A stretch of DNA of 64,000 nucleotides from Tateyamaria sp. Alg231-49 (GTDB taxonomy: Bacteria > Pseudomonadota > Alphaproteobacteria > Rhodobacterales > Rhodobacteraceae). Of the stretch, positions 54,380-63,954 are shown one piece after another (position 1 is the first letter of the stretch; each line of letters starts with the position of its first letter). The translations under genes and the position numbers were made by a program. Under the pieces are notes generated by a model, which made no database searches, was not told the origin of the DNA, and worked only from the letters and a program-made list of their open reading frames with translations. The DNA lies in contig NZ_FRFA01000001.1 in the NCBI RefSeq assembly GCF_900143535.1, positions 101,552 to 165,551 of the forward strand. Reading direction: 5' to 3'.

Positions 54380-55609
54380 TTACCCGTGAAATTTCGACAG
54401 GATCATCGACCCGTTCGTGCCACCAAACCCGAACGAGTTGGTCATAACGCAATCAAGCCCTGCATCGTTGCGCAGTGCGGTTGCGATCTCTGCGGGATCC
54501 AGCGCCTCATCCAGTGTTTCCACGTTGATTGAGGGCGCAATGAAATCATGTTCCAGCATCAAAAGGCTAAAGATCGCCTCAAGCGCGCCCGCCGCGCCCT
54601 GCGCGTGGCCCGTCATCGATTTGGTAGAACTGACCGGGGGGGTCGTGCCCTGACCAAACACCCGGCGCACTGCCTCGATCTCACCCACATCGCCAACCGG
54701 GGTCGAAGTGCCGTGCGCGTTGATGTAGCTGACAGTGCGGCCCTCGGGCAGCGTCTCAAGGGCGACACGCATAGCGCGCTCGCCACCCTCGCCAGAGGGG
54801 GCCACCATGTCATGGCCATCGGACGTGGCGGCATAGCCTGTCACTTCGGCGTAAATCTTGGCACCGCGCGCGCGGGCGTGTTCCAACTCTTCCAGCACCA
54901 CGATGCCGCCACCACCCGAAATCACGAACCCGTCGCGGTTGGCGTCAAAGGCACGGCTGGCCGTGGCGGGCGCGTCATTGTACTTGGACGACATGGCGCC
55001 CATCGCATCGAACAGGCAGGACAGGGTCCAATCCAGTTCTTCGGCGCCACCGGCAAACATCACGTCCTGCTTGCCCAGCATGATCTGCTCGGCCGCGTTG
55101 CCAATGCAATGGAGCGATGTCGAACAGGCCGAGGTGATGGAATAGTTGATGCCTTTGATCTTGTAGGCCGTGGCAAGGTTCGCGCTGATGGTCGAAGACA
55201 TGCACTTGGGCACCGCAAAGGGGCCAATGCGCTTGGTCGCGCCGGTCTTCAGCACTGTCTGATGCGCGGCAAGCATGGCCGAGGTCGACGGCCCGCCAGA
55301 ACCTGCAACCAAGCCGGTACGCGGGTTCACGATATCGGACTCGTCCAGACCCGCATCCGCAATCGCTTGGCTCATGGCGATATGCGCATAGGCCGCGCCG
55401 GGACCCATGAACCGCAACGTGCGCTTTTCAACATGCTCGGCAACATCCAGTTTCAACGTGCCCGCAATCTGACTGCGGAACCCGTGTTCGGCCATCTCGT
55501 CAGAGGCGACAATGCCTGACGCACCCGCCTTGAGCGAAGCCAACACTTCGTCTGCGTTGTTCCCGATGGATGAGACGATGCCCAATCCGGTGACGACAAC
55601 TCTTTTCAT
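54380..55609 (-). CDS. fabB: 3-oxoacyl-[acyl-carrier-protein] synthase I
   Basis: A 409-residue condensing enzyme. The nucleophile is the Cys of SITSACSTSLHCIG, and the two active-site histidines are in NAHGTSTPVGDVGE and TKSMTGHAQGAAGALEAIF, with NSFGFGGTNGS near the end. It elongates unsaturated intermediates made by FabA. GAGG lies 8 bp before the ATG at 55609, rather than the ATG two codons earlier. It normally sits next to fabA, but in this window fabA is 7.6 kb away. Confidence 0.94.
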   Translation of the reverse strand: MKRVVVTGLGIVSSIGNNADEVLASLKAGASGIVASDEMAEHGFRSQIAGTLKLDVAEHVEKRTLRFMGPGAAYAHIAMSQAIADAGLDESDIVNPRTGLVAGSGGPSTSAMLAAHQTVLKTGATKRIGPFAVPKCMSSTISANLATAYKIKGINYSITSACSTSLHCIGNAAEQIMLGKQDVMFAGGAEELDWTLSCLFDAMGAMSSKYNDAPATASRAFDANRDGFVISGGGGIVVLEELEHARARGAKIYAEVTGYAATSDGHDMVAPSGEGGERAMRVALETLPEGRTVSYINAHGTSTPVGDVGEIEAVRRVFGQGTTPPVSSTKSMTGHAQGAAGALEAIFSLLMLEHDFIAPSINVETLDEALDPAEIATALRNDAGLDCVMTNSFGFGGTNGSMILSKFHG

Positions 55610-55940
55610 TTGCAAACCTCAGGTTTGACGCCGGGCACAACGGTTGCCCCCGCGCGTTTTACTGCCAGTCCCATGTAGGACAGGGGGGCGGGGGCGTGCA
55701 AGGAGATAGGGGGGAGTGTGTCACTGATCCGGCGCCGGGCTGGCCTGCGTCCCGCCCATGTGTGCGATACAAACGGTCGGTTCTGATGCCACAGGGCGAG
55801 CAGGGCAGGCGGCAAGAAAGCGACCCCACCGGTGCTCCGATCCACACAAACGCGTCCAGAAAATGCAAGGACTTGTTTGATGGACATGTGATATTTACCT
55901 GCAATACTGACCGATCAAACATCAATAAAGGATCGCGCCG
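55610..55940. other. 331-bp divergent gap between fabB and the META-domain gene
   Basis: The gap where fabA would normally stand. A 93-codon minus-strand frame (55606-55887) overlaps the fabB start by ATGA, but its Pro/Arg-rich content does not look like a protein. A promoter for fabB must lie here, now that fabA is distant. Confidence 0.45.
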
Positions 55941-56978
55941 ATGCGGGCTCTTGTATACATTATCGCGGTGGTTCTGGCTGTCGCAGGAAGTGCGGCGACT
56001 GCCATGGAAACAATAAACGTTTCCGCTTCATACCGTGAGCGGATTGCCATGCTACCGGGGGTGACCTTCGAGGTGCAGCTAGAAGACGTGTCTCTGGCGG
56101 ACGCACCGGCGAAAGTTCTTAGCAAGGTGACGGTCGAGGATGCGGGCAATCCTCCCTACAACGTCGCGCTGCCCTACAACCCGGACGTTATTCAGGATGG
56201 GCGACGCTATACAGTGCGGGCCAGCTTGCGGATGGGCGACAAATTGCTTTTCACAACAGACACCCATACGCCCGTCTTGACCCAAGACGCAGGCACGGAC
56301 GCCTCGATCACCATGGTCAAGGTGCAGGCCCGCACACAGTCAAGCCGGCGCGTCATCGGAGAGTTCGTGTATTTCGCGGATGCAGCCACGTTTACGCCAT
56401 GCGGAAGCGACGAAACCTATCCAGTTGCAATGGAGGGTGCGTATCTGGACGCCGAACGCGCCTACCGCGACGCACAGGCCGAACCTGGGGCGCCAACTGT
56501 TGTCGTCTTTGACGGACAAATCGCGAAACGCGAAGGTATGGAAGGCGGCCAGCGCGATATGGTTGTGATCGACCGGCTGGCCGGGTTCGTGCCCGGTCTG
56601 ACCTGTGAACGCGCGATGGCAGATTCAGAAATCGGTGACGCCTACTGGCGCATACTGTCGATTGGCGGCGAACCGCTCGATGCCGCCAACGGCGAGCGCG
56701 AACCGCACATCATCTTTCGCTCCGGCCAAGCGGCGTTCGCCTCGACGGTTGGCTGCAACACAGTCAATGGCGGCTACGTGCTGGATGGATCATCTCTGAC
56801 GTTGCAACCGGGGCCAATGACGCTGATGGCGTGCCCACCGCCTCTTGATAAGATCGAACAGGCGTGGGTTCGGGGCATCGCGTCCGTCAGCGAAGCCATC
56901 GTGACAGGCCCCACGATGGAATTGCGCAACGCCCAAGGAGACACCATCGCGTTTCTGGAGAACGTGGCGTTGCAGTGA
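55941..56978 (+). CDS. Secreted YbaY-like/META (HslJ-like) domain protein
   Basis: A 345-residue envelope protein with a signal peptide (MRALVYIIAVVLAVAGSAATA). Residues about 25-130 match the YbaY/type III secretion lipoprotein-like beta domain (VSASYRERIAMLPGVTFEVQ), then an NlpE-like middle with Cys in FTPCGSDETYPVAMEG, and a C-terminal META domain: HIIFRSGQAAFASTVGCNTV then LTLQPGPMTLMACPPPLDKI. META proteins relate to stress and motility. AAAGGAT precedes the ATG. Function in detail unknown. Confidence 0.8.
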   Translation: MRALVYIIAVVLAVAGSAATAMETINVSASYRERIAMLPGVTFEVQLEDVSLADAPAKVLSKVTVEDAGNPPYNVALPYNPDVIQDGRRYTVRASLRMGDKLLFTTDTHTPVLTQDAGTDASITMVKVQARTQSSRRVIGEFVYFADAATFTPCGSDETYPVAMEGAYLDAERAYRDAQAEPGAPTVVVFDGQIAKREGMEGGQRDMVVIDRLAGFVPGLTCERAMADSEIGDAYWRILSIGGEPLDAANGEREPHIIFRSGQAAFASTVGCNTVNGGYVLDGSSLTLQPGPMTLMACPPPLDKIEQAWVRGIASVSEAIVTGPTMELRNAQGDTIAFLENVALQ

Positions 56979-57014
56979 TCTGCTCTGCTAGGGGCGCACC
57001 ACAAAACTCTGTCG

Positions 57015-57035
57015 GGTGCCATGCTGAATGGCACC
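57015..57035. terminator. Hairpin GGTGCCAT-GCTGA-ATGGCACC after the META gene
   Basis: A perfect 8-bp stem 37 bp past the stop codon, without a clear U-tract. It may end or stabilise the transcript before the 2H phosphoesterase gene. Confidence 0.5.
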
Positions 57036-57205
57036 TGACCGCTCCGCGCCCACAGCGAACCCTGCAAGGGGTGAAAAACCTGGCGGCCTTTTGATGCCGG
57101 ACCCTGTTTGCTGTTTGTATGAATTGACGTTCGGGCGCTGGATTTCGAGTGACTGACACAAGATGATGAACATCAATGACCCATGTTTAAACCTAGGGGT
57201 GAGAC

Positions 57206-57748
57206 ATGCAAAATAATATGGATGTGGAACAGCCGCATTCAATTTGGTTGTGCCCAACCGCCACCGCCAACCAGCATCTTCAAAACACGATTGATGATAT
57301 CGCGGACCATGAAGGAACGCCGTCTTTTGCGCCGCATGTTACGCTGTTGGGCGATATCGTTGCAGCACCACGCCACACAGAATCCCTTTGCCGTCTGGCG
57401 TTTGCGCAAACTGCCGTGGTGGACGCCAGAATCGAGGGGCTGGCAATGACAAACCTGTTCTTCATGTCCCTTTTTGCTGATCTGGATGTGCCGTCATATT
57501 TGCATGATGTGCGCCGCACATTGGCAGACAGGCTGGGGCTGGACGTGGCGCCAGACTTCAGGCCGCACCTCAGCTTGGCTTATGGGCTCGCCCGCGATGC
57601 GCAGGCCCGTCAGTTCACGCGAACAACGCCCACAGTATCACAGGGGCAAAACCTGTTATTGGACACCGTGGTGATTGCATCTTCGTCAAGCACGTTGCCA
57701 ATCAACCTTTGGAAGCCATTGCTTAAAATCAAGCTGGTGAGTGAGTGA
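57206..57748 (+). CDS. 2H phosphoesterase (cyclic phosphodiesterase / 2'-5' RNA ligase-like)
   Basis: A 180-residue protein with the two catalytic His motifs of the 2H superfamily: FAPHVTLLGD near residue 43 and FRPHLSLAYG near 115 (HxT and HxS). This spacing and the short length fit cyclic phosphodiesterases and LigT/ThpR-like enzymes. It would open 2',3'-cyclic phosphates or similar esters. AGGGGTGAG precedes the ATG. The ugp-type importer operon begins 178 bp downstream, suggesting phosphodiester scavenging (inference). Confidence 0.82.
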   Translation: MQNNMDVEQPHSIWLCPTATANQHLQNTIDDIADHEGTPSFAPHVTLLGDIVAAPRHTESLCRLAFAQTAVVDARIEGLAMTNLFFMSLFADLDVPSYLHDVRRTLADRLGLDVAPDFRPHLSLAYGLARDAQARQFTRTTPTVSQGQNLLLDTVVIASSSSTLPINLWKPLLKIKLVSE

Positions 57749-57847
57749 TTTGGGTGCTTCTTAAGCTGACCAATGCGCGTTTGAGTTGACACCCTAAAAA
57801 AATAATGACTTGCTGCTGAGACGCGTGGACCTGCATTGACGCAATTT

Positions 57848-57865
57848 TCGTCATATGCCCGTTAC
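57848..57865 (+). promoter_or_regulatory. Weak Pho-box candidate upstream of ugpB
   Basis: TCGTCAT-ATGC-CCGTTAC compared with the Pho-box half-site CTGTCAT-N4-CTGTCAC matches at 10 of 14 positions. It lies about 60 bp before ugpB. Ugp operons are usually under PhoB control, but this match is modest. Confidence 0.35.
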
Positions 57866-57925
57866 TAGATGGTCCTAAAGCCAAAGCTGTTGATCAACAA
57901 CAGCTACAAACCGGGAGAAAAATTC

Positions 57926-59221
57926 ATGAAAAGCCTAGCCTTGCTGACGGCGGGTCTTGCGACCTTTGCAACAGCATCCCTTGCACAAACTGAAATCCAA
58001 TTCTGGCACGCCATGGGCGGCCGTCTTGGTGAAGTCGTTGAAGAAGTGGCGGAAAAATACAACGCCAGCCAAAGCGACTATGTTTTGGTACCGACCTACA
58101 AAGGTGGTTACGAGGACACAATGACCGCCGGTATCGCGGCGTTCCGTGCGAAACAACAGCCAAACCTGATCCAGATTTTCGATGCTGGCGCAGCAACGAT
58201 TATCAATGCTCCCGGTGCGACAATCCCAGTTGCGGATTTGCTCACGCAATACGAAGGCGGCTTTAACGGAGCGGACTTCATTGAAGGCGTGCGCTATTTC
58301 TATGCCGACAGCGACGGAAAGATGATCGGCATGCCGTTCAACTCTTCCACGCCTCTTCTCTATTATAACAAGGATATCCTCGCCGAAGTAGGCATCGATG
58401 CTCCACCCAGCACGTGGGAAGAGTTCGAATCCATGGCGCCGAAAATCAAGGAAGCCGGTTATCAAGCTCTGGCGCAAAGCCACAGCCCTTGGATTTTCTC
58501 GGAAAACTTCCATAGCCGCCACAACCTTCAGCTTGCCACAGGCAACAATGGGTATGACAGCACCGACGTGGAAATTCTCTACAACAACGACGCGATGAAA
58601 ATGCACTGGTCCAAAGTCAAAGAGTGGCTGGATGCAGGTTACTATGGCTTCTACGGCCGTGGTTGGGGTGACAACCAGGATGCGTTTGTCCAGAAGAAAA
58701 CAGCCATGTGGCTCGGCTCTTCGGGGTCATTCGGAGGTCTGAAAGCAAGCACAGACTTCGAGTTCGGTACAACCTATCTGCCATATTGGTCATCGGTCAT
58801 CGAAGAGCCGAAAAGCACGTTCATCGGCGGCGCTGCTCTGTTTGCGATGGCAGGCAAGAGCGACGAAGAAAATGAAGCGACAGCTGACTTTCTCAAGTTC
58901 CTGAGCAGCTCAGAAATCCAGTATTTCTGGCACAAAGAAACTGGCTATGTCCCGATCACAAACGCCGCTTATGACATGGCGAAGGCCGATGGCTACTACG
59001 GCACTACGCCAGATGCCGAAATCGGTATCTTGCAGCTGAGCCAACCAGGTGGTGAATGGACAAAAGGCTATCGTTTGGGCTTCTACGTGCAAATCCGCGA
59101 CGTGATGTACAACGCCTTTGACGATATCTTCTCTGGCGAAGCATCTGTGGATGAAGCGTTCGCGGCCATCGAAAAAGGCGCCAATGAGTTGCTGGTTCGC
59201 TTTGACGCGACGGTAAAATAA
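57926..59221 (+). CDS. ugpB: sn-glycerol-3-phosphate-type ABC binding protein
   Basis: A 431-residue periplasmic protein with a signal peptide (MKSLALLTAGLATFATASLA). UgpB hallmarks are IQFWHAMGGRLGEVVEEVAE, MPFNSSTPLLYYNKDILAEV and WLGSSGSFGGL. GGGAGA precedes the ATG; an earlier frame start adds no signal sense. It captures glycerol-3-phosphate or glycerophosphodiesters for the permeases encoded next. A stem-loop follows its stop. Confidence 0.9.
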   Translation: MKSLALLTAGLATFATASLAQTEIQFWHAMGGRLGEVVEEVAEKYNASQSDYVLVPTYKGGYEDTMTAGIAAFRAKQQPNLIQIFDAGAATIINAPGATIPVADLLTQYEGGFNGADFIEGVRYFYADSDGKMIGMPFNSSTPLLYYNKDILAEVGIDAPPSTWEEFESMAPKIKEAGYQALAQSHSPWIFSENFHSRHNLQLATGNNGYDSTDVEILYNNDAMKMHWSKVKEWLDAGYYGFYGRGWGDNQDAFVQKKTAMWLGSSGSFGGLKASTDFEFGTTYLPYWSSVIEEPKSTFIGGAALFAMAGKSDEENEATADFLKFLSSSEIQYFWHKETGYVPITNAAYDMAKADGYYGTTPDAEIGILQLSQPGGEWTKGYRLGFYVQIRDVMYNAFDDIFSGEASVDEAFAAIEKGANELLVRFDATVK

Positions 59222-59234
59222 GTAACCAAAACTT

Positions 59235-59265
59235 CAGCCAGCGGGGCAATGGGCTTCGCTGGCTG
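59235..59265 (+). other. Intercistronic stem-loop after ugpB
   Basis: CAGCCAGCG pairs with CGCTGGCTG across a 13-nt loop, 13 bp after the ugpB stop, with no T-run. It resembles the structure after the other binding-protein gene (24604-24634) and probably favours ugpB expression over the permeases. Confidence 0.6.
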
Positions 59266-59288
59266 TCATCATTCGACCAGGGGGTTAT

Positions 59289-60167
59289 ATGAAGCGCGTA
59301 CAATTCGAGCATAGCGCAATTCCGTATATGTTCATCGCGCCACAGATCATCATTATTGTGGTGTTCTTTCTTTGGCCCGCGGCGCAGGCGGTTTATCAGT
59401 CTTTCCTGCTTGAGGATGCCTTTGGGCTGTCCTCGCAGTTTGTTTGGTTCCGAAACTACTCTGACACAATTTTCAATGACGCATGGCTGCAGGCCGCGGG
59501 GTTCACCATTGTGTTCTCGACGCTGGTCACAGCCCTGTCGCTGGGGCTTGCACTATTGTTGGCGGTCAAGGCCAACGAAGTGATCCGCGGGGCCAGCACA
59601 TACAAAACCCTGCTGATGTGGGCATACGCGATTGCGCCACCCGTCGCGGGCCTGATGGGCAATCTCATGTTCAATCCGCTGATCGGGGATCTCTACATCT
59701 TTATGAACTCGATTGGGTTCGACTTTGACCACAAACTTGACCCCTACGACGCCGGGTTTGTTGTGGTCCTGATCTCGGTCTGGAAACAGGTAAGCGTGAA
59801 CTTTATCTTCTTCTTGTCGGGCCTTCAGGGCATTCCCAAAGGCGTGCAAGAGGCGGCATTGATGGACTGCAAATCTTCGACGCGCAGGTTCTGGACAATC
59901 ACGTTCCCGCTTTTGGCGCCGACGACCTTCTTCCTGATGGTGATCAACATCACCTACGCGTTCTTTGAAACCTTCGGGATCATCGACACGACAACGCAAG
60001 GCGCGCCGGGTGGGGCGACAACAACGCTTGTCTACAAGGTTTTCCAGGACGGTTTTCGCGGTGCTGACATCGGCGGGTCGTCCGCGCAGTCGGTTGTTTT
60101 GATGATAATGGTTCTGGTTCTGACGGTCATCCAGTTCCGATTTATCGAGAAAAAGGTGCATTACTGA
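59289..60167 (+). CDS. ugpA: Glycerol-3-phosphate-type ABC permease UgpA
   Basis: A 292-residue inner-membrane protein with six helices. The family start YMFIAPQIIIIVVFFLWPAA and the EAA loop GVQEAALMDCKSSTRRFWTI fit UgpA. Its length is normal, unlike the longer permease of the first transporter. It shares one base with the ugpE start. Confidence 0.9.
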   Translation: MKRVQFEHSAIPYMFIAPQIIIIVVFFLWPAAQAVYQSFLLEDAFGLSSQFVWFRNYSDTIFNDAWLQAAGFTIVFSTLVTALSLGLALLLAVKANEVIRGASTYKTLLMWAYAIAPPVAGLMGNLMFNPLIGDLYIFMNSIGFDFDHKLDPYDAGFVVVLISVWKQVSVNFIFFLSGLQGIPKGVQEAALMDCKSSTRRFWTITFPLLAPTTFFLMVINITYAFFETFGIIDTTTQGAPGGATTTLVYKVFQDGFRGADIGGSSAQSVVLMIMVLVLTVIQFRFIEKKVHY

Positions 60168-61012
60168 TGGAACGTGTCCCAATCAGCACCCACATCATCC
60201 TAATTCTGGGCGCACTTTTCATGACGCTGCCGGTTTGGGTTGCCTTTGCGACATCGACCCATGCACCGGAAACGATCCTGCGCGAAGGGCTTCAGTTCTG
60301 GCCGGGCCCGCATTTCTTTGAAACCTACAACGAAGTCTTGTTCGTTGAGGGTGGTGTGATGAAAAAAGTCACGGCCACCACCATGCTGAAAAATTCGATG
60401 ATCCTCGGGGTCGGCTTTGCCATCGGCAAAGTCATCATTTCGATGCTGGCGGCTTATGCGATCGTCTACTTCCGTTTCCGGCTGGGTGTTCCGCTGTTCT
60501 GGGTCATCTTCATGACGCTGTTGCTGCCGTTAGAAGTCCGCATCATTCCGTCATATGAAGTGGTCGCCAATATGGGGCTGCTGGATACCAAAGCAGGCTT
60601 GATTATTCCGCTGATTGCCTCTGCGACGGGCACGTTCTTCTTTCGCCAGTTTTTCAAGTCGGTGCCAGACGAGTTGCTAGAGGCCGCGCGTCTGGATGGT
60701 GCATCCGCATGGGGATTTTTCATTGATATTCTGGTGCCGCTGTCCAAGACGATGATCGCTGCGATCCTCATCATCATGTTTGTTGTCGGATGGAACCAAT
60801 ACCTCTGGCCGCTTATCATGACGACAAAAGAAGAAAACTACACGCTCGTCATTGGCATCAAGCAAATCTATCAAGTGCTCAATGAAGGTGGGGAACTGCC
60901 GCAATTCCAGAAAGCTTTCGCTCTGACTATTCTGGCTACCCTGCCGCCGGTCCTGGTGGTGCTGATATTCCAAAGATGGTTCGTGAAGGGCCTCGTCGAA
61001 AGTGAGAAGTAA
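60167..61012 (+). CDS. ugpE: Glycerol-3-phosphate-type ABC permease UgpE
   Basis: A 281-residue permease. UgpE features are [40 protein letters not shown] and the EAA loop [20 protein letters not shown]. It pairs with UgpA to form the channel. It overlaps ugpC by one base. A related permease is encoded again after ugpC. Confidence 0.9.
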   Translation: MERVPISTHIILILGALFMTLPVWVAFATSTHAPETILREGLQFWPGPHFFETYNEVLFVEGGVMKKVTATTMLKNSMILGVGFAIGKVIISMLAAYAIVYFRFRLGVPLFWVIFMTLLLPLEVRIIPSYEVVANMGLLDTKAGLIIPLIASATGTFFFRQFFKSVPDELLEAARLDGASAWGFFIDILVPLSKTMIAAILIIMFVVGWNQYLWPLIMTTKEENYTLVIGIKQIYQVLNEGGELPQFQKAFALTILATLPPVLVVLIFQRWFVKGLVESEK

Positions 61013-62088
61013 TGGCTCAGGTTGAACTCAAACAAGTCCGCAAAACCTACCCCAATGGCGCCGAGGCAATCTTTGGCGTGGATATGCAAATTGACGACGG
61101 CGAACTCATCGTGTTCGTCGGGCCGTCTGGCTGTGGCAAGTCTACGCTCCTGCGCATGGTTGCAGGTCTGGAAAGTGTGACCAGCGGTGACATCCTGATC
61201 GGTGACCGCGTGATCAACGACGTGTCTCCGTCCGAAAGGGACGTGGCGATGGTGTTCCAGAACTACGCGCTTTACCCACACATGAGCGTGCGCGGGAACA
61301 TGTCTTACGGGTTGAAAAACCGGAAAATGGACAAAGCAGAGATCGAGCGGCGGATCACGGATGCGGCCAAGATGCTCAAGATCGACAAGTTCCTTGATCG
61401 CCAGCCCAACCAGTTGTCAGGCGGGCAACGTCAGCGGGTCGCAATGGGGCGGGCGATTGTGCGCAACCCACAGGTTTTTCTGTTTGATGAGCCACTGTCG
61501 AACCTTGATGCAAAGCTTCGTGTGCAGATGCGTATCGAGATCAAGAAACTCCAACGCCGCATGAATGTGACGTCAATCTACGTGACGCACGACCAGACCG
61601 AGGCGATGACACTTGCCGACAGGCTTGCCGTCATCAACGAGGGGCGTGTGGAACAGATGGGCGCGCCGATGGAGTTGTATTCCAACCCGCGCACTCTGTT
61701 CGTGGCGTCGTTTATCGGCTCGCCTGCGATCAATCTGATCCCTGCAAAGTTCGATGGGACCTCTTTGATCGCTGGGGATATGGCGCTTGCTGGGTTCTCT
61801 GACCTCCCAACAGACAAAGATCTGGTTCTGGGCGTGCGCCCCGACGTATTGACGGTATCTGACGAGGGTCAGTTTTCGATCAATGTAGATCTGGTTGAAC
61901 AGCATGGCGGCGAGAACCTGATTTACGGGTCTTTGCCGAGCATGGTTTCGGATGCCGGTGATGTGCAAGAGATTTGCCTCAAGGCATCGCAATCCTTGCT
62001 GCCGGGGCTCGACGAAAAAATGACTCTGGCCTTTAACCCCGAAGATGCATTCGTATTTGAAAAGGATACAGGTGCGCGGCTTAAATGA
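61012..62088 (+). CDS. ugpC: Glycerol-3-phosphate-type ABC ATPase UgpC
   Basis: A 358-residue ATPase: Walker [14 protein letters not shown], signature [16 protein letters not shown], Walker [17 protein letters not shown]-loop [17 protein letters not shown], and a C-terminal TOBE domain. It energises UgpAE. It resembles the ATPase at 22225 but belongs to a different operon. Confidence 0.93.
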   Translation: MAQVELKQVRKTYPNGAEAIFGVDMQIDDGELIVFVGPSGCGKSTLLRMVAGLESVTSGDILIGDRVINDVSPSERDVAMVFQNYALYPHMSVRGNMSYGLKNRKMDKAEIERRITDAAKMLKIDKFLDRQPNQLSGGQRQRVAMGRAIVRNPQVFLFDEPLSNLDAKLRVQMRIEIKKLQRRMNVTSIYVTHDQTEAMTLADRLAVINEGRVEQMGAPMELYSNPRTLFVASFIGSPAINLIPAKFDGTSLIAGDMALAGFSDLPTDKDLVLGVRPDVLTVSDEGQFSINVDLVEQHGGENLIYGSLPSMVSDAGDVQEICLKASQSLLPGLDEKMTLAFNPEDAFVFEKDTGARLK

Positions 62089-62122
62089 ACGCCGTACCAA
62101 GCCTCGTACCTCGTCCTTTTAA

Positions 62123-62971
62123 ATGCGCCTGAACCCCAATCAGAAGCTGGCTCGCTCGGCTTGGCTGGATCATGTCATTTTGATTTTGGGGTCGACGTTT
62201 TTAATGCTGCCCATTTTCTTGATGATCGTATCTTCGACGCATACGTCATCCGTAATTTCTCAGCAGGGCTTGCAGTTTTGGCCCGGCACACAGGCCGGTG
62301 CTAACTATGCGCAGGTGGCCCGCCTCGAGGCAGGCTTTACCGATCAGATCACGGCTTTGGCGATGCTAAAGAATTCGCTCGTTATTGCCGTATCGATTGC
62401 ATCGCTAACGACCGTACTTTCGATGATGGCCGCTTATGCGATTGTATTCTTCAAGTTTTCTGTCGCGGGCTTTTTGTTCTGGCTGACCATGTTGACCTTA
62501 TTGCTCCCGCTAGAAAGCCGCTTTGTGACGACCTTTCAGGTGGCGGCCACTTTGGGCTTGGTGAATACCTTTGGGGGAATGGTTTTGCCGGCCCTTGCAA
62601 TAGCATTGGGAACACTGTTTTTCCGCCAGCTTTTTTTGTCTTTTCCCAATGAATATCTGGAAGCGGCCAAGCTCGACGGGGCAGGCCCTGTACGGTTCTT
62701 TTGGGACTTTATCGTTCCGCTGGCGTGGCGTCGCGGTGGGGCGATATTCGTGGTGTCGTTTATGATCGGGTGGAACCAATATCTTTGGCCGCTCATGCTC
62801 AGTACGGACGAGTCCCGTTATACAGTTTTGCGCGGGATCAGATTGATCGGTTTGGAAAGTGCCTCGGGCATGGCCCTCGGTGTTTTGACGATCCTACCGC
62901 CTTTGATCTTGGTGATCCTGTTTCAACGGTATTTCTTCCAAGCGCTGGTCGATACCAAGGACTCTTTTTGA
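62123..62971 (+). CDS. Second UgpE-like ABC permease, paralogue
   Basis: A 282-residue permease clearly related to the UgpE encoded at 60167: QQGLQFWPGTQAGANYAQV against [19 protein letters not shown], and EYLEAAKLDGAGPVRFFWDF for the EAA loop. It carries its own N-terminus (MRLNPNQKLARSAWLDHVIL). It lies 34 bp after ugpC and ends the operon. It may replace UgpE with UgpA to change substrate range, or be a recent duplicate. Confidence 0.85.
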   Translation: MRLNPNQKLARSAWLDHVILILGSTFLMLPIFLMIVSSTHTSSVISQQGLQFWPGTQAGANYAQVARLEAGFTDQITALAMLKNSLVIAVSIASLTTVLSMMAAYAIVFFKFSVAGFLFWLTMLTLLLPLESRFVTTFQVAATLGLVNTFGGMVLPALAIALGTLFFRQLFLSFPNEYLEAAKLDGAGPVRFFWDFIVPLAWRRGGAIFVVSFMIGWNQYLWPLMLSTDESRYTVLRGIRLIGLESASGMALGVLTILPPLILVILFQRYFFQALVDTKDSF

Positions 62972-63252
62972 CAGCGGAGTGTTCAGCAAAAACGGCCCGC
63001 CTTTTTGTGGCGTGAACCGTGTCACGCACAAATGGAGAAAAGAGGTGGCAGCCAAGTCCGCACGGCGGACGGTGCCAACGGCCCCGGTTGATCATCCGCA
63101 GCGGGGCAGTGTTCATGGTTTGCTAAAAATCACCACCGAACGCTGCGCTTATTTTAAGACGAATGCAAATAACGATGCGGTGCACAGTCTGTGCGCACGC
63201 AGTTTCGAACGTCGCCTTTGAGGTGCAATCGAGGTGTCGCGCAGGCGCTGGC

Positions 63253-63762
63253 TTAGCTCTCGCTCAGGGCGACCTTCATGTCTTTGACTTCATAGATCAC
63301 TTCGCCGTCTGCCTCGACGATGCCGTCCGCAACGCCCATGGTCAGGCGGCGAGTCTGGATCGCTTTGGTAAAGTCGATCTTGTAGGTCAGCATTTTGCGG
63401 TCCGGACGGACCATGCCCTTCAGTTTGACCTCGCCCACGCCAAGGGCATAGCCGCGCCCCTGCCAGCCGCGCCAGCCGAGGTTAAAGCCAGTGAGTTGCC
63501 ACAGGCCGTCAAGGCCAAGACAGCCGGGCATGATCGGGTTGCCGGGAAAGTGGCACTCAAAGAACCACAGATCGGGAGTGATATCGAACTCTGCCACGAT
63601 GTGGCCTTTGCCATGCGCGCCGCCGTCGCCAGAAACGTCCGTGATCCGGTCCATCATCAGCATCGGCGGTGCGGGCAGTTGCGCATTGCCGGGTCCGAAC
63701 AGGTCTCCGGCGGCGCATTTCAGCAAGCCCTCTTTGTCAAAGCTCGTGGGATAATCTGCCAT
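63253..63762 (-). CDS. fabA: 3-hydroxydecanoyl-ACP dehydratase / isomerase
   Basis: A 169-residue hotdog enzyme. The catalytic H71 is in [15 protein letters not shown] and D85 in [11 protein letters not shown]. It dehydrates 3-hydroxydecanoyl-ACP and isomerises the trans-2 to the cis-3 product, starting unsaturated fatty acids for FabB. It is divergent from the probable irr gene. The next minus-strand genes that should follow, fabB and fabI, lie 7.6 kb away. Confidence 0.94.
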   Translation of the reverse strand: MADYPTSFDKEGLLKCAAGDLFGPGNAQLPAPPMLMMDRITDVSGDGGAHGKGHIVAEFDITPDLWFFECHFPGNPIMPGCLGLDGLWQLTGFNLGWRGWQGRGYALGVGEVKLKGMVRPDRKMLTYKIDFTKAIQTRRLTMGVADGIVEADGEVIYEVKDMKVALSES

Positions 63763-63879
63763 GGTCAGCCTCTTCGTGTGCGCGCGGGCTATAGGGGCCC
63801 CAGGGTCGGTCTCCGTTTAGCATCGCCGGGTCCGTCTGTGCAAGGGCAGGGCAGGAGGACCACAGCCCTGTGGCATAAT

Positions 63880-63904
63880 GTGTTAACACTGATTTTCAAT
63901 TGAA
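63880..63904. promoter_or_regulatory. Two short palindromes between fabA and irr
   Basis: GTGTTAACAC (63880-63889) and TTCAATTGAA (63895-63904) are both perfect 10-bp palindromes in an AT-rich stretch of the divergent promoter region. They may be operators for Irr or a fatty-acid regulator. No direct evidence for either. Confidence 0.35.
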
Positions 63905-63954
63905 TTGCGGGCCCCTTCGACCTTATATGTTAAGCGACGAAGACGAGGATCACG

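Noticed and set aside
55606-55887. A 93-codon minus-strand frame overlapping the fabB start by ATGA
   Set aside because: Pro/Arg-rich with no domain pattern or ribosome-binding site; the overlap is probably chance.
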